64,000 nt of DNA. It comes from Leptospira congkakensis. Its GTDB lineage: Bacteria; Spirochaetota; Leptospiria; Leptospirales; Leptospiraceae. Positions 49,647 through 59,816 of the stretch are shown here, one piece after another (positions within the stretch are counted from its first letter, which is position 1; the number at the start of each line of letters is the position of its first letter). The position numbers were made by a program, and so were the translations under genes. Location of the stretch: assembly GCF_004770265.1 (NCBI RefSeq), contig NZ_RQGQ01000017.1, positions 1-64,000 on the forward strand, in the 5' to 3' direction. The notes under the pieces are model-generated. The model saw nothing but the letters and a program-made list of their open reading frames with translations. It ran no database searches and had not been told where the DNA came from.

Positions 49647-50311
49647 ATTTTTTCCTTCAATCCATAACCTTGTCCCCTTCTTGTTTCGATTGGGTCGAAG
49701 TCTGGTTCCATTTCTTTGAACCTTGCGCGGAGGTTTTTGATGACTGTATCCACAGCGCGGTCGAAACTATCTTCTGGTTCTGTCCAAACACTGTCCATAA
49801 TTTCTTCACGAGTAAAAATACGACCAGGCCATTTAAAAAATAATTCCATCGTTTTGTATTCGTAAGGAGATAAATTCAGTGTTTGTCCATTCAAATAAAC
49901 CAACTTTTTATCCAACGAAATTCTTAATTTATGATCTTCTAGATTTTGTGATGGGTTTGTCCTTCGGAGAATTGCACGAATCCTTGCCAAAAGTTCCCTA
50001 GGACTAAATGGTTTTACAATATAATCATCTGCCCCAATTTCGAGCCCAAGGACTTTGTCCAATTCCGTATTTCTTGCTGTTAAAAAGATAACAGGCGTTT
50101 GGTACAATTTTCTAATTTCTTTTAAAACTTCAAATCCGTTTTGGTCAGGCAAACCAACATCAAGTATAATCACTGATAGATCATTCGAAACTTTTTTGAT
50201 TCCGTCTTTTCCTGTTGAAGCTAACAAAACAGAAAAACCTTCTGATTCCAATGAAATTTGGATGGTTTCTTGAATTCCCGGTTCATCTTCTATCAGAAGT
50301 ATTTTTCTCAT
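49643..50311 (-). CDS. creB: CreB-like response regulator (OmpR family)
   Basis: 222 residues: receiver (1-120; acidic Glu8-Asp9, phospho-Asp51, Lys in VKPFSPREL) and a winged-helix DNA-binding domain (130-220; LSPYEYKTMELFFKWPGRIFTREEIMDSVW, then DTVIKNLRARF). It regulates transcription once phosphorylated by the adjacent kinase. Its stop codon overlaps the likely creC start, and it begins 9 bases after the gamma-glutamyltranspeptidase gene, so it is in the middle of an operon. Confidence 0.93.
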   Translation of the reverse strand: MRKILLIEDEPGIQETIQISLESEGFSVLLASTGKDGIKKVSNDLSVIILDVGLPDQNGFEVLKEIRKLYQTPVIFLTARNTELDKVLGLEIGADDYIVKPFSPRELLARIRAILRRTNPSQNLEDHKLRISLDKKLVYLNGQTLNLSPYEYKTMELFFKWPGRIFTREEIMDSVWTEPEDSFDRAVDTVIKNLRARFKEMEPDFDPIETRRGQGYGLKEKI

Positions 50312-50320
50312 TTTGAGATA

Positions 50321-52183
50321 TTATTTTCCTTCGGCCCAAGATTCTTCTCTAGGATCGGCAACACCAATTAATTGTTTTTGTTTTGGATCATTTAACACTG
50401 CACAAACGGAACCAAGATCGTTATCCAAATGACCTTTTTTATAAACTTTATATCCTTTTTCTTTTAATGAATCAGAGACTAAAGAATACAAACTTTCTTC
50501 CAGTTCAATTCCGCCAGGGCGATAGGTATGAGGAGAAAAACTATCAGGCCAATTCACCGAACGAAACCTAGGTGCTTCAACCGCTTTTTGCGGATCCATT
50601 CCAAATACGATGACATTCAGAAAAAATTGAACCATCGCTTGGCTTTGTACGTCTCCACCAGGAGTTCCAAAACTCATCCATAACTTTCCATTTTTCAAAA
50701 CCATTCCTGGGTTCGGAGTGATCCTTGGTCGTTTGCCAGGAGCAAGTGCGGAAGGATGGTTTGGATCCAATCGAAACTGAGTCATTCGAATTCCTAATGT
50801 AAGCCCCGTTCCTGGAACCATAGGTGATTGTGGAAAATCACTCGGGGTGAGAGAAACTGCATTTCCTTTTGAATCGACTATACTCAAATACGTTGTGTCT
50901 TTTCCATATTTGATTTCGCTAATTTCCTGATTCTTTGAGTCGTTAGGTGATGACAACAAAGAAGATGGTTTTTTAGAGGAAAATACCCAAGGATTCCCAG
51001 CTGGGGGAGTTTGTCCAAAAGCATCTTTTTGTAAAAGTTTACGTCGAAGTGTTGCGTATTTTTTGGATAACAATCCATCTACGGGGACATCGACAAACTT
51101 TGGATCTCCGAAGTATCTTTCCCTATCAGCAACAACAAGTTCAATAGCCTGTGATACAGTATGAATGTATTCAGGTGAGTTGTGCCCCATCGATTTCAAA
51201 TCCACTCCGTCTAATAGTTGCAATACCATTGGGACCACTGGACCTTGTGTCCAAGTTTGGTTAGATACAATTTTATATTCGCCGAACTCTCCAGAGATTG
51301 GTTTTTCCCAACCTCCCACATAGTTTGCCAAATCTTCTTTTGTAAAGAGACCACCTTTATCATTATGAAGTTTTACAATGGCATCGGCAATAGGTCCTTT
51401 GTAAAAATAATCTCTTACAGATTCTAATGCTTGGTTTCTGGATTTTCCTTTTTTTAAGTTTTGTGTTTCCTCGAGCGCCATCGACTTCCAAGTTTTTGCA
51501 AGGTCTTGTCGTTTTGTAAGTTCCCCTTCCCGAATTCCATACCACCATTTTTTTTCAAGATACACTTCTGAATTGTAAGGCATGATGATGGTAAAACCCA
51601 ATCGTTTGTATAAAGGTAAGTCTAAATTTTTAACAAGGATACGATTTGCAGGAAATCCTTCCTCAGCTACGGTGATGGCAGGTGATACCAATTGAGAAAA
51701 AGATTTTGTTCCATGTTCTTGTAACAGTCGTACGATGACATCTGGTGATGCAGGCAAAAGTTGTGTTAAGATCGAATTTTTTGGCATCACATCATAACCT
51801 TTCGCATGAAACCAATCGATACTTGCTTTTTTGGGGGCGGTACCTGCCCCAATATAACTTTTAATTTGTCCAGATTTTTGATCGTAAATTAATGTTGGAG
51901 CCACAGACGGAAAACTTGCGGCTTCTCCATTAGTCACATTTAATACAAGTAGTGCGGCCACAGCAGCATCAACAGCGTTCCCACCATCTTCTAATACTTT
52001 GATAGCAGCTTTTGTTGCTAGAGGGTTCCCAGTAGAAACCATATATTTTTTTCCGATAGCAGCATCCCGCAAACTCCCTTGAGGATCTACATAGGAAGGA
52101 ACCAGCGGGCGCCTGTTACCTAAACATTGTATCAAAGAAAAAATGAAAAATAGAGTTAGAAAAACTTTTAAGAGCTTAGCCAT
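50321..52183 (-). CDS. ggt: Gamma-glutamyltranspeptidase, lipoprotein form
   Basis: 620 residues. Hydrolyses or transfers the gamma-glutamyl group of glutathione outside the cytoplasm; the precursor cleaves itself into two subunits. The nucleophile Thr is in GKDTTYLSIVDSKGN, the start of the small subunit, and MSFGTPGGDVQ is the substrate-binding loop. The N-terminus ends in SLIQC, a lipobox, so the enzyme is membrane-anchored, which is not the usual soluble periplasmic state. Strong GAGGGAG near the ATG. It is the first gene of the cre operon. Confidence 0.93.
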   Translation of the reverse strand: MAKLLKVFLTLFFIFSLIQCLGNRRPLVPSYVDPQGSLRDAAIGKKYMVSTGNPLATKAAIKVLEDGGNAVDAAVAALLVLNVTNGEAASFPSVAPTLIYDQKSGQIKSYIGAGTAPKKASIDWFHAKGYDVMPKNSILTQLLPASPDVIVRLLQEHGTKSFSQLVSPAITVAEEGFPANRILVKNLDLPLYKRLGFTIIMPYNSEVYLEKKWWYGIREGELTKRQDLAKTWKSMALEETQNLKKGKSRNQALESVRDYFYKGPIADAIVKLHNDKGGLFTKEDLANYVGGWEKPISGEFGEYKIVSNQTWTQGPVVPMVLQLLDGVDLKSMGHNSPEYIHTVSQAIELVVADRERYFGDPKFVDVPVDGLLSKKYATLRRKLLQKDAFGQTPPAGNPWVFSSKKPSSLLSSPNDSKNQEISEIKYGKDTTYLSIVDSKGNAVSLTPSDFPQSPMVPGTGLTLGIRMTQFRLDPNHPSALAPGKRPRITPNPGMVLKNGKLWMSFGTPGGDVQSQAMVQFFLNVIVFGMDPQKAVEAPRFRSVNWPDSFSPHTYRPGGIELEESLYSLVSDSLKEKGYKVYKKGHLDNDLGSVCAVLNDPKQKQLIGVADPREESWAEGK

Positions 52184-52227
52184 ACTCCCTCACAAAAAAC
52201 TAATTTGTTAAAAAGAATGGCTAATTT

Positions 52228-52250
52228 TGGTTCTATGTCGAACCATTTTT
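52228..52250. terminator. Hairpin after the dCache receptor gene
   Basis: TGGTTC (52228-52233) pairs with GAACCA (52240-52245). Five T follow on the plus strand, but the nearby genes run on the minus strand, where the stem is followed by AAAATT. It may be a weak terminator or an RNA-stabilising hairpin between the chemoreceptor and ggt genes. Confidence 0.3.
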
Positions 52251-54243
52251 ATAACTTAAATCGTTCTGTGATCCCTTTCAAAATCTCTGCTGTGGATGCT
52301 AAGTTTTGTGCTGAAGAAGACATCTCTTCTGAACCAGATGCTGTACTAAGAGTATGTTCATTGATTTGAATGATTACTTCCGAGATTTCTCTCACAGCTT
52401 TTTTCTGTTCATTTGTGGAGAGTTTAATTGTCTCAGCATCAAGACCCATTTTCTCTGCTCCTTCGTCTACTTCTCGTTTAATGGCTTCTTGAGACGAAGT
52501 AACTAAATACAATTTGTTCATTGCCGCACTGACTGTTTCCACGTTTTGAATGATATTGTGTAACATCTCTGCAGAAGAACGAATGGCATTTGCACCGGAA
52601 TCCAATTCCCGATTGTTTTTGGTGATCATGTTACCAATAGATTTGATAGACGATGCGGTTTTTTCTGAGAGTTTAGAAATTTCATCTGCTACTACAGCAA
52701 ATCCTCTCCCAGCATCACCAGCTCTAGCGGCTTCAATCGCAGCATTCAATGCTAACAATTGTGTTTGATCAGAAATTTCGTTGATGATTTGAATGATGGC
52801 CGTCATCTCACCAGAAGAGTGAAGGATATTCTCAATCATTTGGCTCATACCTTGAATGGACTCTTCTCCCTTTTTAGCTTGGTCAGATATGGATTCAGCT
52901 AACTTCAAAGTACTTTCAATTTCAGATCCTATTTTACGAATACTTTCTGATAGTTCCCTAATCTTAGAATGAAAGTTGGCAAAGTTTCCAAATTGTCTAT
53001 CTGTTGATGCTGCAATATGATCCATTCCTGCAGACATCTCTTCAATGGTGGCTGACATTTCTTCTGAGGAAGCCGCAGTTGATTGTGCACCAGTTGCAAA
53101 GTTATTGGAGGAAGAAGTTAATTCTTCTGACGCAGCAGCTAACTCAATTGTAATTCTTTGAATTTCCTCAAACGACTTTCTCAAACTTGCGATAAATGAA
53201 TTAAGTCCTTGGCCCATTCGACCTATTTCATCGTCATAAACAACTTTGATGGTAGAAGTTAAATTTCCTTCAGACATTTGTTTGAAGATATTACTGACAG
53301 CTTCTAATGGGTTCAAACGTTTACTGAGCAATACATACAGGAACCAAATCGATGTTAAAGCAATAACAACAGAAGATATAATAATTGTGATTAATAATTC
53401 AAAAAGTGCTTCTTTGATTTCTTCTTTTGGTTGGATGGCAAGGATCACCATTCCCCAATCTTTTAGATGATGACTCACAGCCAGATGGTCTCTCTCTAAG
53501 TATTCAAACTCAAGTACCTCTCCTGTTTTTAAGGATAACATACGAGCACCTGATTCATCTTTAGATAAATCATATTTTAAAATTTGAGCTTTTTCTTTTA
53601 AAGCGATGAGTAATCCAGCTTTTGTTGATACAACAACATATCCATCACGGCCAATTTTGATTTTATTAATGACCTTATCAGTTAAGTTCATTAGAGAAAG
53701 AGCAATTCCTGCGTTTCCAATCAATTTTCCATTTTCATAAACTGGATAAGTAATGGTAACGACAGGATTGTTGGTGAGTGGGTTTAGAATTGGTTTTCCA
53801 ATGAAATGTCTTTTTTCTTTTCCAGCTTTGAGTTCTTCTGGATCCATATCTTCCGGTTTCATTTTCCATCCGATAGCTAAACCAGTAGCATCGGCAACTA
53901 CACGGGGATCGTTATCGTACGTGTGAGTGTAAACATTTTCATAAACACCATAACGATCATTCATCTCTTTGAAATAAGCTTGGGCAATTGGTTTTCCGGT
54001 TTTTATGGAATCAATGGTTCGTCGGTCATTGGCGACAGTTTTAATGACATTGACATGATTTACAAAAAAGTCATCGATCTCTTGTCCAACTACATCTACA
54101 ATTCCTTGCATTTGTCCAATATAAGCTTCTTTTATCTTTTGTTGTCCGAAGTAATAAGCTACAGCACCGACCGAACAACTGATAATCAAAAGAATGGAGG
54201 CACCACTCATTAACAATATGAATTTGATAGAATTGCGCTGCAT
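52249..54243 (-). CDS. Methyl-accepting chemotaxis protein with dCache sensor
   Basis: 664 residues: membrane helix (8-32), periplasmic double-Cache domain (about 40-280; [43 protein letters not shown]), second helix (283-305), HAMP (306-360) and a long signalling coiled coil with the tip [39 protein letters not shown]. dCache receptors usually bind amino acids or other small molecules directly. Output goes to CheA/CheW and the motor. Monocistronic or upstream of ggt with 65 bases between. Confidence 0.93.
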   Translation of the reverse strand: MQRNSIKFILLMSGASILLIISCSVGAVAYYFGQQKIKEAYIGQMQGIVDVVGQEIDDFFVNHVNVIKTVANDRRTIDSIKTGKPIAQAYFKEMNDRYGVYENVYTHTYDNDPRVVADATGLAIGWKMKPEDMDPEELKAGKEKRHFIGKPILNPLTNNPVVTITYPVYENGKLIGNAGIALSLMNLTDKVINKIKIGRDGYVVVSTKAGLLIALKEKAQILKYDLSKDESGARMLSLKTGEVLEFEYLERDHLAVSHHLKDWGMVILAIQPKEEIKEALFELLITIIISSVVIALTSIWFLYVLLSKRLNPLEAVSNIFKQMSEGNLTSTIKVVYDDEIGRMGQGLNSFIASLRKSFEEIQRITIELAAASEELTSSSNNFATGAQSTAASSEEMSATIEEMSAGMDHIAASTDRQFGNFANFHSKIRELSESIRKIGSEIESTLKLAESISDQAKKGEESIQGMSQMIENILHSSGEMTAIIQIINEISDQTQLLALNAAIEAARAGDAGRGFAVVADEISKLSEKTASSIKSIGNMITKNNRELDSGANAIRSSAEMLHNIIQNVETVSAAMNKLYLVTSSQEAIKREVDEGAEKMGLDAETIKLSTNEQKKAVREISEVIIQINEHTLSTASGSEEMSSSAQNLASTAEILKGITERFKL

Positions 54244-54423
54244 AAATCTTCCTTGAATTTTTATAAATGAAACATTGGAATATCAGAATAAACGAAAGGA
54301 ACTCGCCACTAGGATTGTTGGTTGAGACTTTGGAAACACTGTATTTTTGCAACGTACTGAGAATGGTTCCAAGGAAGAATCCTTTTTTTCGAATTTAAGG
54401 ATTACTCCTTATGTCAAAATAAT

Positions 54424-54882
54424 ATGAAGACCGAAATCTACACCAAATGGGAAGAGGAAAACTCTCTCGTCACAACTCGAATCGCAGGGACTATCACTGA
54501 AACAGAAGTATCCGAATGGAAACAAAGTTTAGAAAAAACATTCGCTGAAATCCCTGCAGGAACCAAATTCAAAATCTTTGTAAACCTACATGGTCTGAAT
54601 CCAACCTCTGTTTCTGCTCACAAATCTTACCGCGACATAATCCCATTACTTCTAAGTAGATACAATTGGCGTATTGGCTACTTGGATTTATTCGACGAAG
54701 CAAAGGATTTAAAACTAACATCGGAAAATGGAAAGGAATGCCTGGCTGCGGTCCATTGCCATCACGATAGTTACAAAATCAACGAATATGAAAGTCGATT
54801 TGGTAAAGAATCTGAACATTTTTTTGATGACCCCGAAAGATCAGAAACCTGGATAAGGAATCATTCCATCATAACCAATTAA
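54424..54882 (+). CDS. STAS/SpoIIAA-like protein
   Basis: 152 residues, no signal peptide. The N-terminal two thirds have the strand-helix pattern of SpoIIAA-like STAS folds (LVTTRIAGTITETEVSEWKQSLEKTFAEI .. FKIFVNLHGLNPTSVSAHKSYRDIIPLLL). The position where STAS antagonists carry a phospho-Ser is not clearly conserved. It could be a small regulator of the kind addressed by SpoIIE-type phosphatases, or of unrelated role. The C-terminal 40 residues are unassigned. No near operon partner. Confidence 0.65.
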   Translation: MKTEIYTKWEEENSLVTTRIAGTITETEVSEWKQSLEKTFAEIPAGTKFKIFVNLHGLNPTSVSAHKSYRDIIPLLLSRYNWRIGYLDLFDEAKDLKLTSENGKECLAAVHCHHDSYKINEYESRFGKESEHFFDDPERSETWIRNHSIITN

Positions 54883-54984
54883 AATTCCATCTTACATTGG
54901 AATCCTTAAATCAAATTCCAATGTAAGTCAAAACTCATGGTAATTACGAATATAGATTCATTTCGATTGATACTTCTCGCTAAA

Positions 54985-55851
54985 TTATTTTTTAAAACGT
55001 TTGTAAATCTTTTTTAAAGGAAAGTATAGAATTCCCATAACGATTACTAATGGTAAAATCCATATAAAATAATATGTGAGTTCTAAAAATAAATTCAGAA
55101 TTCCAATGAATGCATTTTTATAAACAGGAACTTGAATGCGATCCGCTGGGATCGGAGTTGTAAAATTTACACTAAGAGTAGCCCATTTTACTTTATCTTT
55201 GATTTTCCAAATTTCATGTTCCGAGTTATCCAAATTGTTTTCGCTATCGGTAACTGCTTCTTCGATCGCTTCCCAGTTTTTCGAATTGGTTGAAGTTTGG
55301 TTGTTTGCATTTGTCCGTCTTACCAAACGAAGTTTTTCACGATTTGATTTGATCTTTTGCCAAGCCATTCCTTCTGTATGATCCACAGTGGAGATGTCTT
55401 CACTTTGTAAAACTCCATAAGTATCTAATTCAATCAAAGCCTCGTATAATTTTTCAGATCTGATATGTACGCGAAGGTTCATATATGGAGAGTCCACATT
55501 GACCGCAGAACTACTTTCGATAAAACCATATTTGGTAATAAAACTAAGTAGATCCTTACGTGTTTTGATTAAATCCGATGTTTGGTAATTCAATTGAACT
55601 TGGTATTCGAGAAGTCGTTCTGTAGTATTTTGAATCGGAACAAATACTTGTCCCAATTGGTTGGGTGCGGATTCTGTCTCAGAAATTCCTTCTGCCCTGG
55701 GAGCACTCGGAGCTACTTTTTTTTCCATCGGCATGTCAGAGGACATCTTTGCCGATTCTAAAGGTGCCACCGACTCCTCGTTAGATTCTTTGCCACAATG
55801 GAGGAAAAATACAAACAGAACGAGGAAAATTATTTTTAAATGGTTTTTCAC
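54985..55851 (-). CDS. DUF4349 lipoprotein
   Basis: 288 residues. Lipobox VFFLHC, a low-complexity linker (30-80), then the DUF4349 domain (about 78-270): LLEYQVQLNYQTSDLIKTRKDLLSFITKYGFIESSSAV .. LRVHIRSEKLYEALIELDTYG .. a predicted coiled coil at about 165-225, and a C-terminal membrane helix (255-278) with a basic tail. Such proteins are common envelope proteins without known function. A lipid anchor plus a helix would tie it twice to the membrane. Confidence 0.85.
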   Translation of the reverse strand: MKNHLKIIFLVLFVFFLHCGKESNEESVAPLESAKMSSDMPMEKKVAPSAPRAEGISETESAPNQLGQVFVPIQNTTERLLEYQVQLNYQTSDLIKTRKDLLSFITKYGFIESSSAVNVDSPYMNLRVHIRSEKLYEALIELDTYGVLQSEDISTVDHTEGMAWQKIKSNREKLRLVRRTNANNQTSTNSKNWEAIEEAVTDSENNLDNSEHEIWKIKDKVKWATLSVNFTTPIPADRIQVPVYKNAFIGILNLFLELTYYFIWILPLVIVMGILYFPLKKIYKRFKK

Positions 55852-55973
55852 AATATCCTAACCTTAGATTTCTATATTCTATTAACAGTTCTCCTTAGAC
55901 AGATTCTCAAATGAAAAAATGAAAGGATTGGGGAGAATCCAACACCATCCTATTTTGATTCCGCTCATCTCTC

Positions 55974-57227
55974 TTACAGTTTTTTACTTAAAAACGACCG
56001 AGTAGGAATAGCAAAAGGCACTTCTAACTCAACGGTTCCCATCCCTCCACTAATCACTTCCACAAGATTTTGTTTATAAAAGATTTGGTCTACTGTGAAG
56101 GTAAATGGATTCGGATCTATGGCAGTGATGACTTCCAAAACATCCCCCTTTTGGATTTTGTTTTTGACTTCAATGACAATCCGTTTTGTATCTGAATTAT
56201 ATTCCTTAACGAGCCCCGCATACTTTTGGCTCATAAAAAGACTCGTTCCAAATTCATTGTTTTGAAATTCTCTTTCTTCTTCGGGAACACGGTCTTCCAT
56301 TCCTCGAGTTAAAAAACCGGAAAAGTATTTTCTAGAAGATACTTTATCCAATTCCTGCAACCATTTGCGGTCAAAACTTTCCCCTCGAGAGATACGATCC
56401 AAGGTATGTCTATAACTACGGGCCACCATTCCTACATAATAATCATTTTTAGTGCGACCTTCTACCTTTACGGAATCAACTCCTGCATCACATAACTCTT
56501 GCAAGAACTCGATGGCACGTAAGTCTTTAGAATTCATTAAAAAAGTTCCCTCATCATCTGTGATGAGTTCCATTGGCTCGTCATTTTGTTTGGGGTTCGT
56601 GACAAATACCTGATACAAATCACGACAGGCATTGTTACAAGATCCTTGGTTGGCATCTCGTTTTTTAAAATAATTACTCATAAAACAGCGACCGCTGTGA
56701 GCAATACAAATGGATCCATGAACAAAAACTTCAATTTCCATATCCGGAACTTGATTTTTAATTTCTGCAATTTCAGAGATGGATACTTCACGAGATAAAA
56801 TGACACGAGTGGCTCCAAATTGTTTCCAAAACTTAACAGCAGCATAGTTCATAGTGTTCGCTTGGACAGAGATATGGATGTCTATTTCTGGATGTGCTTC
56901 TTTGGTCATTAAAATCAATCCAGGATCTGCCATAATGAAAGCATCTGGTTTTAATGCGGCCATCTGATCTAAATATTTAGGATATGAAGGTAGTTTCGAA
57001 TTCCTCGGAATGTTATTTACGGTAAAATAAATTTTTTTACCGAGTTCTCTTGCAAGTGTAACTCCCTTTTCCAGAGCTTCCATCGTAAAATCATTTTCTC
57101 TTGCTCGAAGTGAAAACCTAGGAACACCACAATAAGCTGCATCCGCACCAAACATATAAGCAATTTCTAATTTATCTAAGTTACCAGCGGGTAATAACAA
57201 TTCTGGAATTTTTCTAATTTGGGACAT
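55974..57227 (-). CDS. U32 peptidase-family protein (RlhA/TrhP-like)
   Basis: 417 residues from the ATG at 57227 (a TTG 18 bases upstream is possible). The family signature EVFVHGSICIAHSGRCFMSNYF is complete, and NQGSCNNACRD supplies further Cys of the iron-sulfur site. The N-terminus PELLLPAGNLDKLEIAYMFGADAAYCG starts a TIM-barrel. Members called peptidases are now mostly known as RNA hydroxylases using prephenate (tRNA 5-hydroxyuridine or 23S rRNA). Which RNA is modified here cannot be told. Confidence 0.9.
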   Translation of the reverse strand: MSQIRKIPELLLPAGNLDKLEIAYMFGADAAYCGVPRFSLRARENDFTMEALEKGVTLARELGKKIYFTVNNIPRNSKLPSYPKYLDQMAALKPDAFIMADPGLILMTKEAHPEIDIHISVQANTMNYAAVKFWKQFGATRVILSREVSISEIAEIKNQVPDMEIEVFVHGSICIAHSGRCFMSNYFKKRDANQGSCNNACRDLYQVFVTNPKQNDEPMELITDDEGTFLMNSKDLRAIEFLQELCDAGVDSVKVEGRTKNDYYVGMVARSYRHTLDRISRGESFDRKWLQELDKVSSRKYFSGFLTRGMEDRVPEEEREFQNNEFGTSLFMSQKYAGLVKEYNSDTKRIVIEVKNKIQKGDVLEVITAIDPNPFTFTVDQIFYKQNLVEVISGGMGTVELEVPFAIPTRSFLSKKL

Positions 57228-57354
57228 ACTGTTTACCCATCCCAAAAGATTCCTTTTTTCTAAAAAGGAAAATATATGACTTAGGTTTTTAGATTGTTTC
57301 TAAAACTAAAAAAGGAAACGACAAACAAATGTATCTATCTAAAGATAAGTTATC

Positions 57355-57858
57355 ATGTCTCTATATTTTACTCTTTTAATCTTTCATATCTTCTCCGCAA
57401 TGATTTGGGTGGGAGGAATGATTTTTTATGTGATTGTTGTCATTCCTGTCATAAGAAATCCAGAATTAAAAGATCAAAAGTTAAGATTGTTACAACTCAC
57501 AGCGACTCAGTTCAGAAATATTTCTTATTATATATTCTTTGTGTTTATCGTTTCAGGATTTGGACTTTTGTTCGAAAAAGGATACTTTCAGTTTGGTTTC
57601 CATTGGGATTTTTGGGCATCTAACATTGGTCTTATGTTTATCACAAAAATAAGCCTATTTACAATTTTATTTTTATCATCCTTGTATCACGATTTTGTTA
57701 CTGGTCCAAAAACCTTTTCTTATTTAACAACAGATCCCGTACGTTTTGAACGGTATAGAAAAACATCCTCGTTTTTTGGAAGGTTCAATCTTTTGATTTC
57801 AGTTACGATTGCGATCTTTGGAATCCTCGTCTCTAGAGGGTTCTCGATTTTTCCTTAG
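57355..57858 (+). CDS. CopD-like membrane protein
   Basis: 167 residues with four membrane helices (about 5-27, 56-78, 90-112, 145-165). Helix 1 reads IFHIFSAMIWVGGMIFYVIVV, with the His and W-x-GG pattern of CopD/heme-binding small membrane proteins. Probably first gene of a unit with the FadL-type porin, cytochrome c and two oxidase-like membrane proteins (gaps 45, 13, 19 and 3 bases). May bind heme or copper, which would fit the downstream copper enzyme NosZ, but this is inference. Confidence 0.78.
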   Translation: MSLYFTLLIFHIFSAMIWVGGMIFYVIVVIPVIRNPELKDQKLRLLQLTATQFRNISYYIFFVFIVSGFGLLFEKGYFQFGFHWDFWASNIGLMFITKISLFTILFLSSLYHDFVTGPKTFSYLTTDPVRFERYRKTSSFFGRFNLLISVTIAIFGILVSRGFSIFP

Positions 57859-57903
57859 TCTATTTCACTTGACAGTCTGGATGTGACTCTTTCCTTGAAA
57901 CAA

Positions 57904-59301
57904 ATGATTTCGAGTCGCATTTTCAGAGTTTTATTCATTCTAATTCTAAGCCTTGGCCCATGGTTTTCGGAAAGAAAACTCTTCGCCTTCCACGGGATCA
58001 TGCAACCCGCCTTCGGGGCCAGGCAAGCCGGGATGGGAGGAGCCTTCCAGGCCGTTGGCGGATCCGTGATGGATTTAGAATCGAATCCATCCCATTTGGC
58101 ACGAGTGAAAAGAACCAAATGGGAGTTAGGTTCTGGAATCCATCTACCCTCTATTGAATATAATGATGAATACATAGACCCAGATCCTAATCGTTCTTAT
58201 CGAAACTCAATGGTGGAACATCCGAAAGCAGTTTTGCCTTATATTGGGATCATCCAACCTGTTACGGACAATATCAGTATTGGATTTGCACTGTATGCAC
58301 AAGGTGGCGGCGGTGGACAGTTCAAAAATATCAAACGACATACTCCTGACGGTAGAACTCTAAATGAAACATTTGGAACCAATATTCCGATTATTGGTGA
58401 AAGTACAAAAGCTGTTGAAGATTTGAATTTTCGATTTATGACCATGAAATCAACGTTTGGTGCTGGATACAAAACAGGAAACTTGGCGATTGGTGCCGGG
58501 ATTGATCTTGTTTATGGATTTATGGAACTCAAAAGAACCTACCAAGATGAAACAAGAAGTTTGACAATACCAGGTGGAATTCGTTACCAAAGTGATTCTG
58601 CTTATACCTTGGGAGGGAAAATCGGAACTTCCTACGACCTAACAGAGAACATCCGAATCGCCTATTCTTATACAACCAGAAATCTTTTACCGATGGACGG
58701 AACAATGAAAGTGGATGGTTATGCCCCAGAACGTTCATTCGGAACCAGAGTGTCAAGATATATGATTTGGCCAGATAAACATGTCGTTGGAATTTCATAC
58801 AGAACAGATAAATTTATCATCGACTTTGATATTAAATACATTCCTTGGTCGGAAAGTTTTAATTCTAGTAAGTTTCGGACAGAAGATGTTTGGGTTAGAA
58901 CACCAATAGGATTTGAGACCAATTCTTTTCAATTCAATCTAAACTGGAAAAACCAAACCATTTTTGCGATTGGCGGCGAGTATAAGTGGAATGATCGTTA
59001 TATGACGAGAATGGGTTATAGTTATGGAAATAACGTAATCCCTGCAAGTGGAGTTAGCCCCATGTTAGGAGCCAGTATCGAACACCATGTTTCTTTGGGT
59101 GGAAGTGTTTCCTGGAACGATTCTACATTCCATATTGCTTGTGAGTATGGATTTCCTAAAAAAACATACGGAGGGAAAACTTCAGACTGGACGTTATCCC
59201 ATGCTGTCTTTTCTAAGACAGAGGTACATCCATTCCAATTTTCTTATAACAAACAAATGAGTGTATTTAGCATTTACTTGGGAATGGAACAAAATATTTA
59301 A
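57904..59301 (+). CDS. Outer-membrane transport protein, FadL/OmpP1 family
   Basis: 465 residues from the ATG at 57904; a GTG 21 bases earlier is possible. Signal peptide to about residue 29, then FHGIMQPAFGARQAGMGGAFQAVGGSVMDLESNPS, the N-terminal hatch motif of FadL-type barrels (AGMGGA, NPA-like NPS). Length and alternating strands fit a 14-strand barrel for hydrophobic substrates such as fatty acids. Second gene of a putative five-gene respiratory unit, where a porin is unexpected. Confidence 0.87.
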   Translation: MISSRIFRVLFILILSLGPWFSERKLFAFHGIMQPAFGARQAGMGGAFQAVGGSVMDLESNPSHLARVKRTKWELGSGIHLPSIEYNDEYIDPDPNRSYRNSMVEHPKAVLPYIGIIQPVTDNISIGFALYAQGGGGGQFKNIKRHTPDGRTLNETFGTNIPIIGESTKAVEDLNFRFMTMKSTFGAGYKTGNLAIGAGIDLVYGFMELKRTYQDETRSLTIPGGIRYQSDSAYTLGGKIGTSYDLTENIRIAYSYTTRNLLPMDGTMKVDGYAPERSFGTRVSRYMIWPDKHVVGISYRTDKFIIDFDIKYIPWSESFNSSKFRTEDVWVRTPIGFETNSFQFNLNWKNQTIFAIGGEYKWNDRYMTRMGYSYGNNVIPASGVSPMLGASIEHHVSLGGSVSWNDSTFHIACEYGFPKKTYGGKTSDWTLSHAVFSKTEVHPFQFSYNKQMSVFSIYLGMEQNI

Positions 59302-59314
59302 TAGGTAATAAAGT

Positions 59315-59797
59315 ATGAATTCGAAATTGATTGGAAAATTTGCTATCGGACTTTGGGTTGCTACAATATTAACACTCGGTTATTTTTTTTATTTTGGAAG
59401 TACAAGTCGTTCCCTCGATGACCGAACTGCTATCCACTTAACACCTGCAGAAAGGCAATTGGTATTAACTGAGATGCGAGCATTATTAACATCCGTCAAT
59501 GGAATGTTAAGTGGACTTGCCGAAAAAGATTATGAAGCTGCTGCAAAGGCTGCTGATGCAGTGGGTATGGGTCTTGTTGCCAGTTTGGAACACCAAGAAA
59601 AAACAATCCTCTTAAAACTTCCCGTAGAATTTAAAAAATTAGGATTTGGAACACATGAAAAATTTGATGAAATAGCATCAAAAATTCGCAAAAAACAAGA
59701 TATCCATACCATACTCAAAGAAATGGATGAGCTCACACGTAATTGTGTTGCTTGTCATGCCAGCTACAAAATAGAACTCGAGTCAGATCAGAAGTAA
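59315..59797 (+). CDS. Membrane-anchored cytochrome c (class II-like)
   Basis: 160 residues. One N-terminal membrane helix (9-27), then a helical bundle with a single heme site, CVACH, near the C-terminus (about 147-151). This C-terminal position resembles class II (cytochrome c'-type) cytochromes with four helices. No obvious second axial ligand, thus possibly five-coordinate heme that could bind NO. Periplasmic side. Co-transcribed with the FadL gene (13-base gap) and the following membrane protein (19). Confidence 0.85.
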   Translation: MNSKLIGKFAIGLWVATILTLGYFFYFGSTSRSLDDRTAIHLTPAERQLVLTEMRALLTSVNGMLSGLAEKDYEAAAKAADAVGMGLVASLEHQEKTILLKLPVEFKKLGFGTHEKFDEIASKIRKKQDIHTILKEMDELTRNCVACHASYKIELESDQK

Positions 59798-59816
59798 TCC
59801 TTCACCAATCTACATT

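Noticed and set aside
57855..58175. 106-codon frame antisense to the FadL-type gene
   Set aside because: No family sequence; a shadow of the barrel gene.
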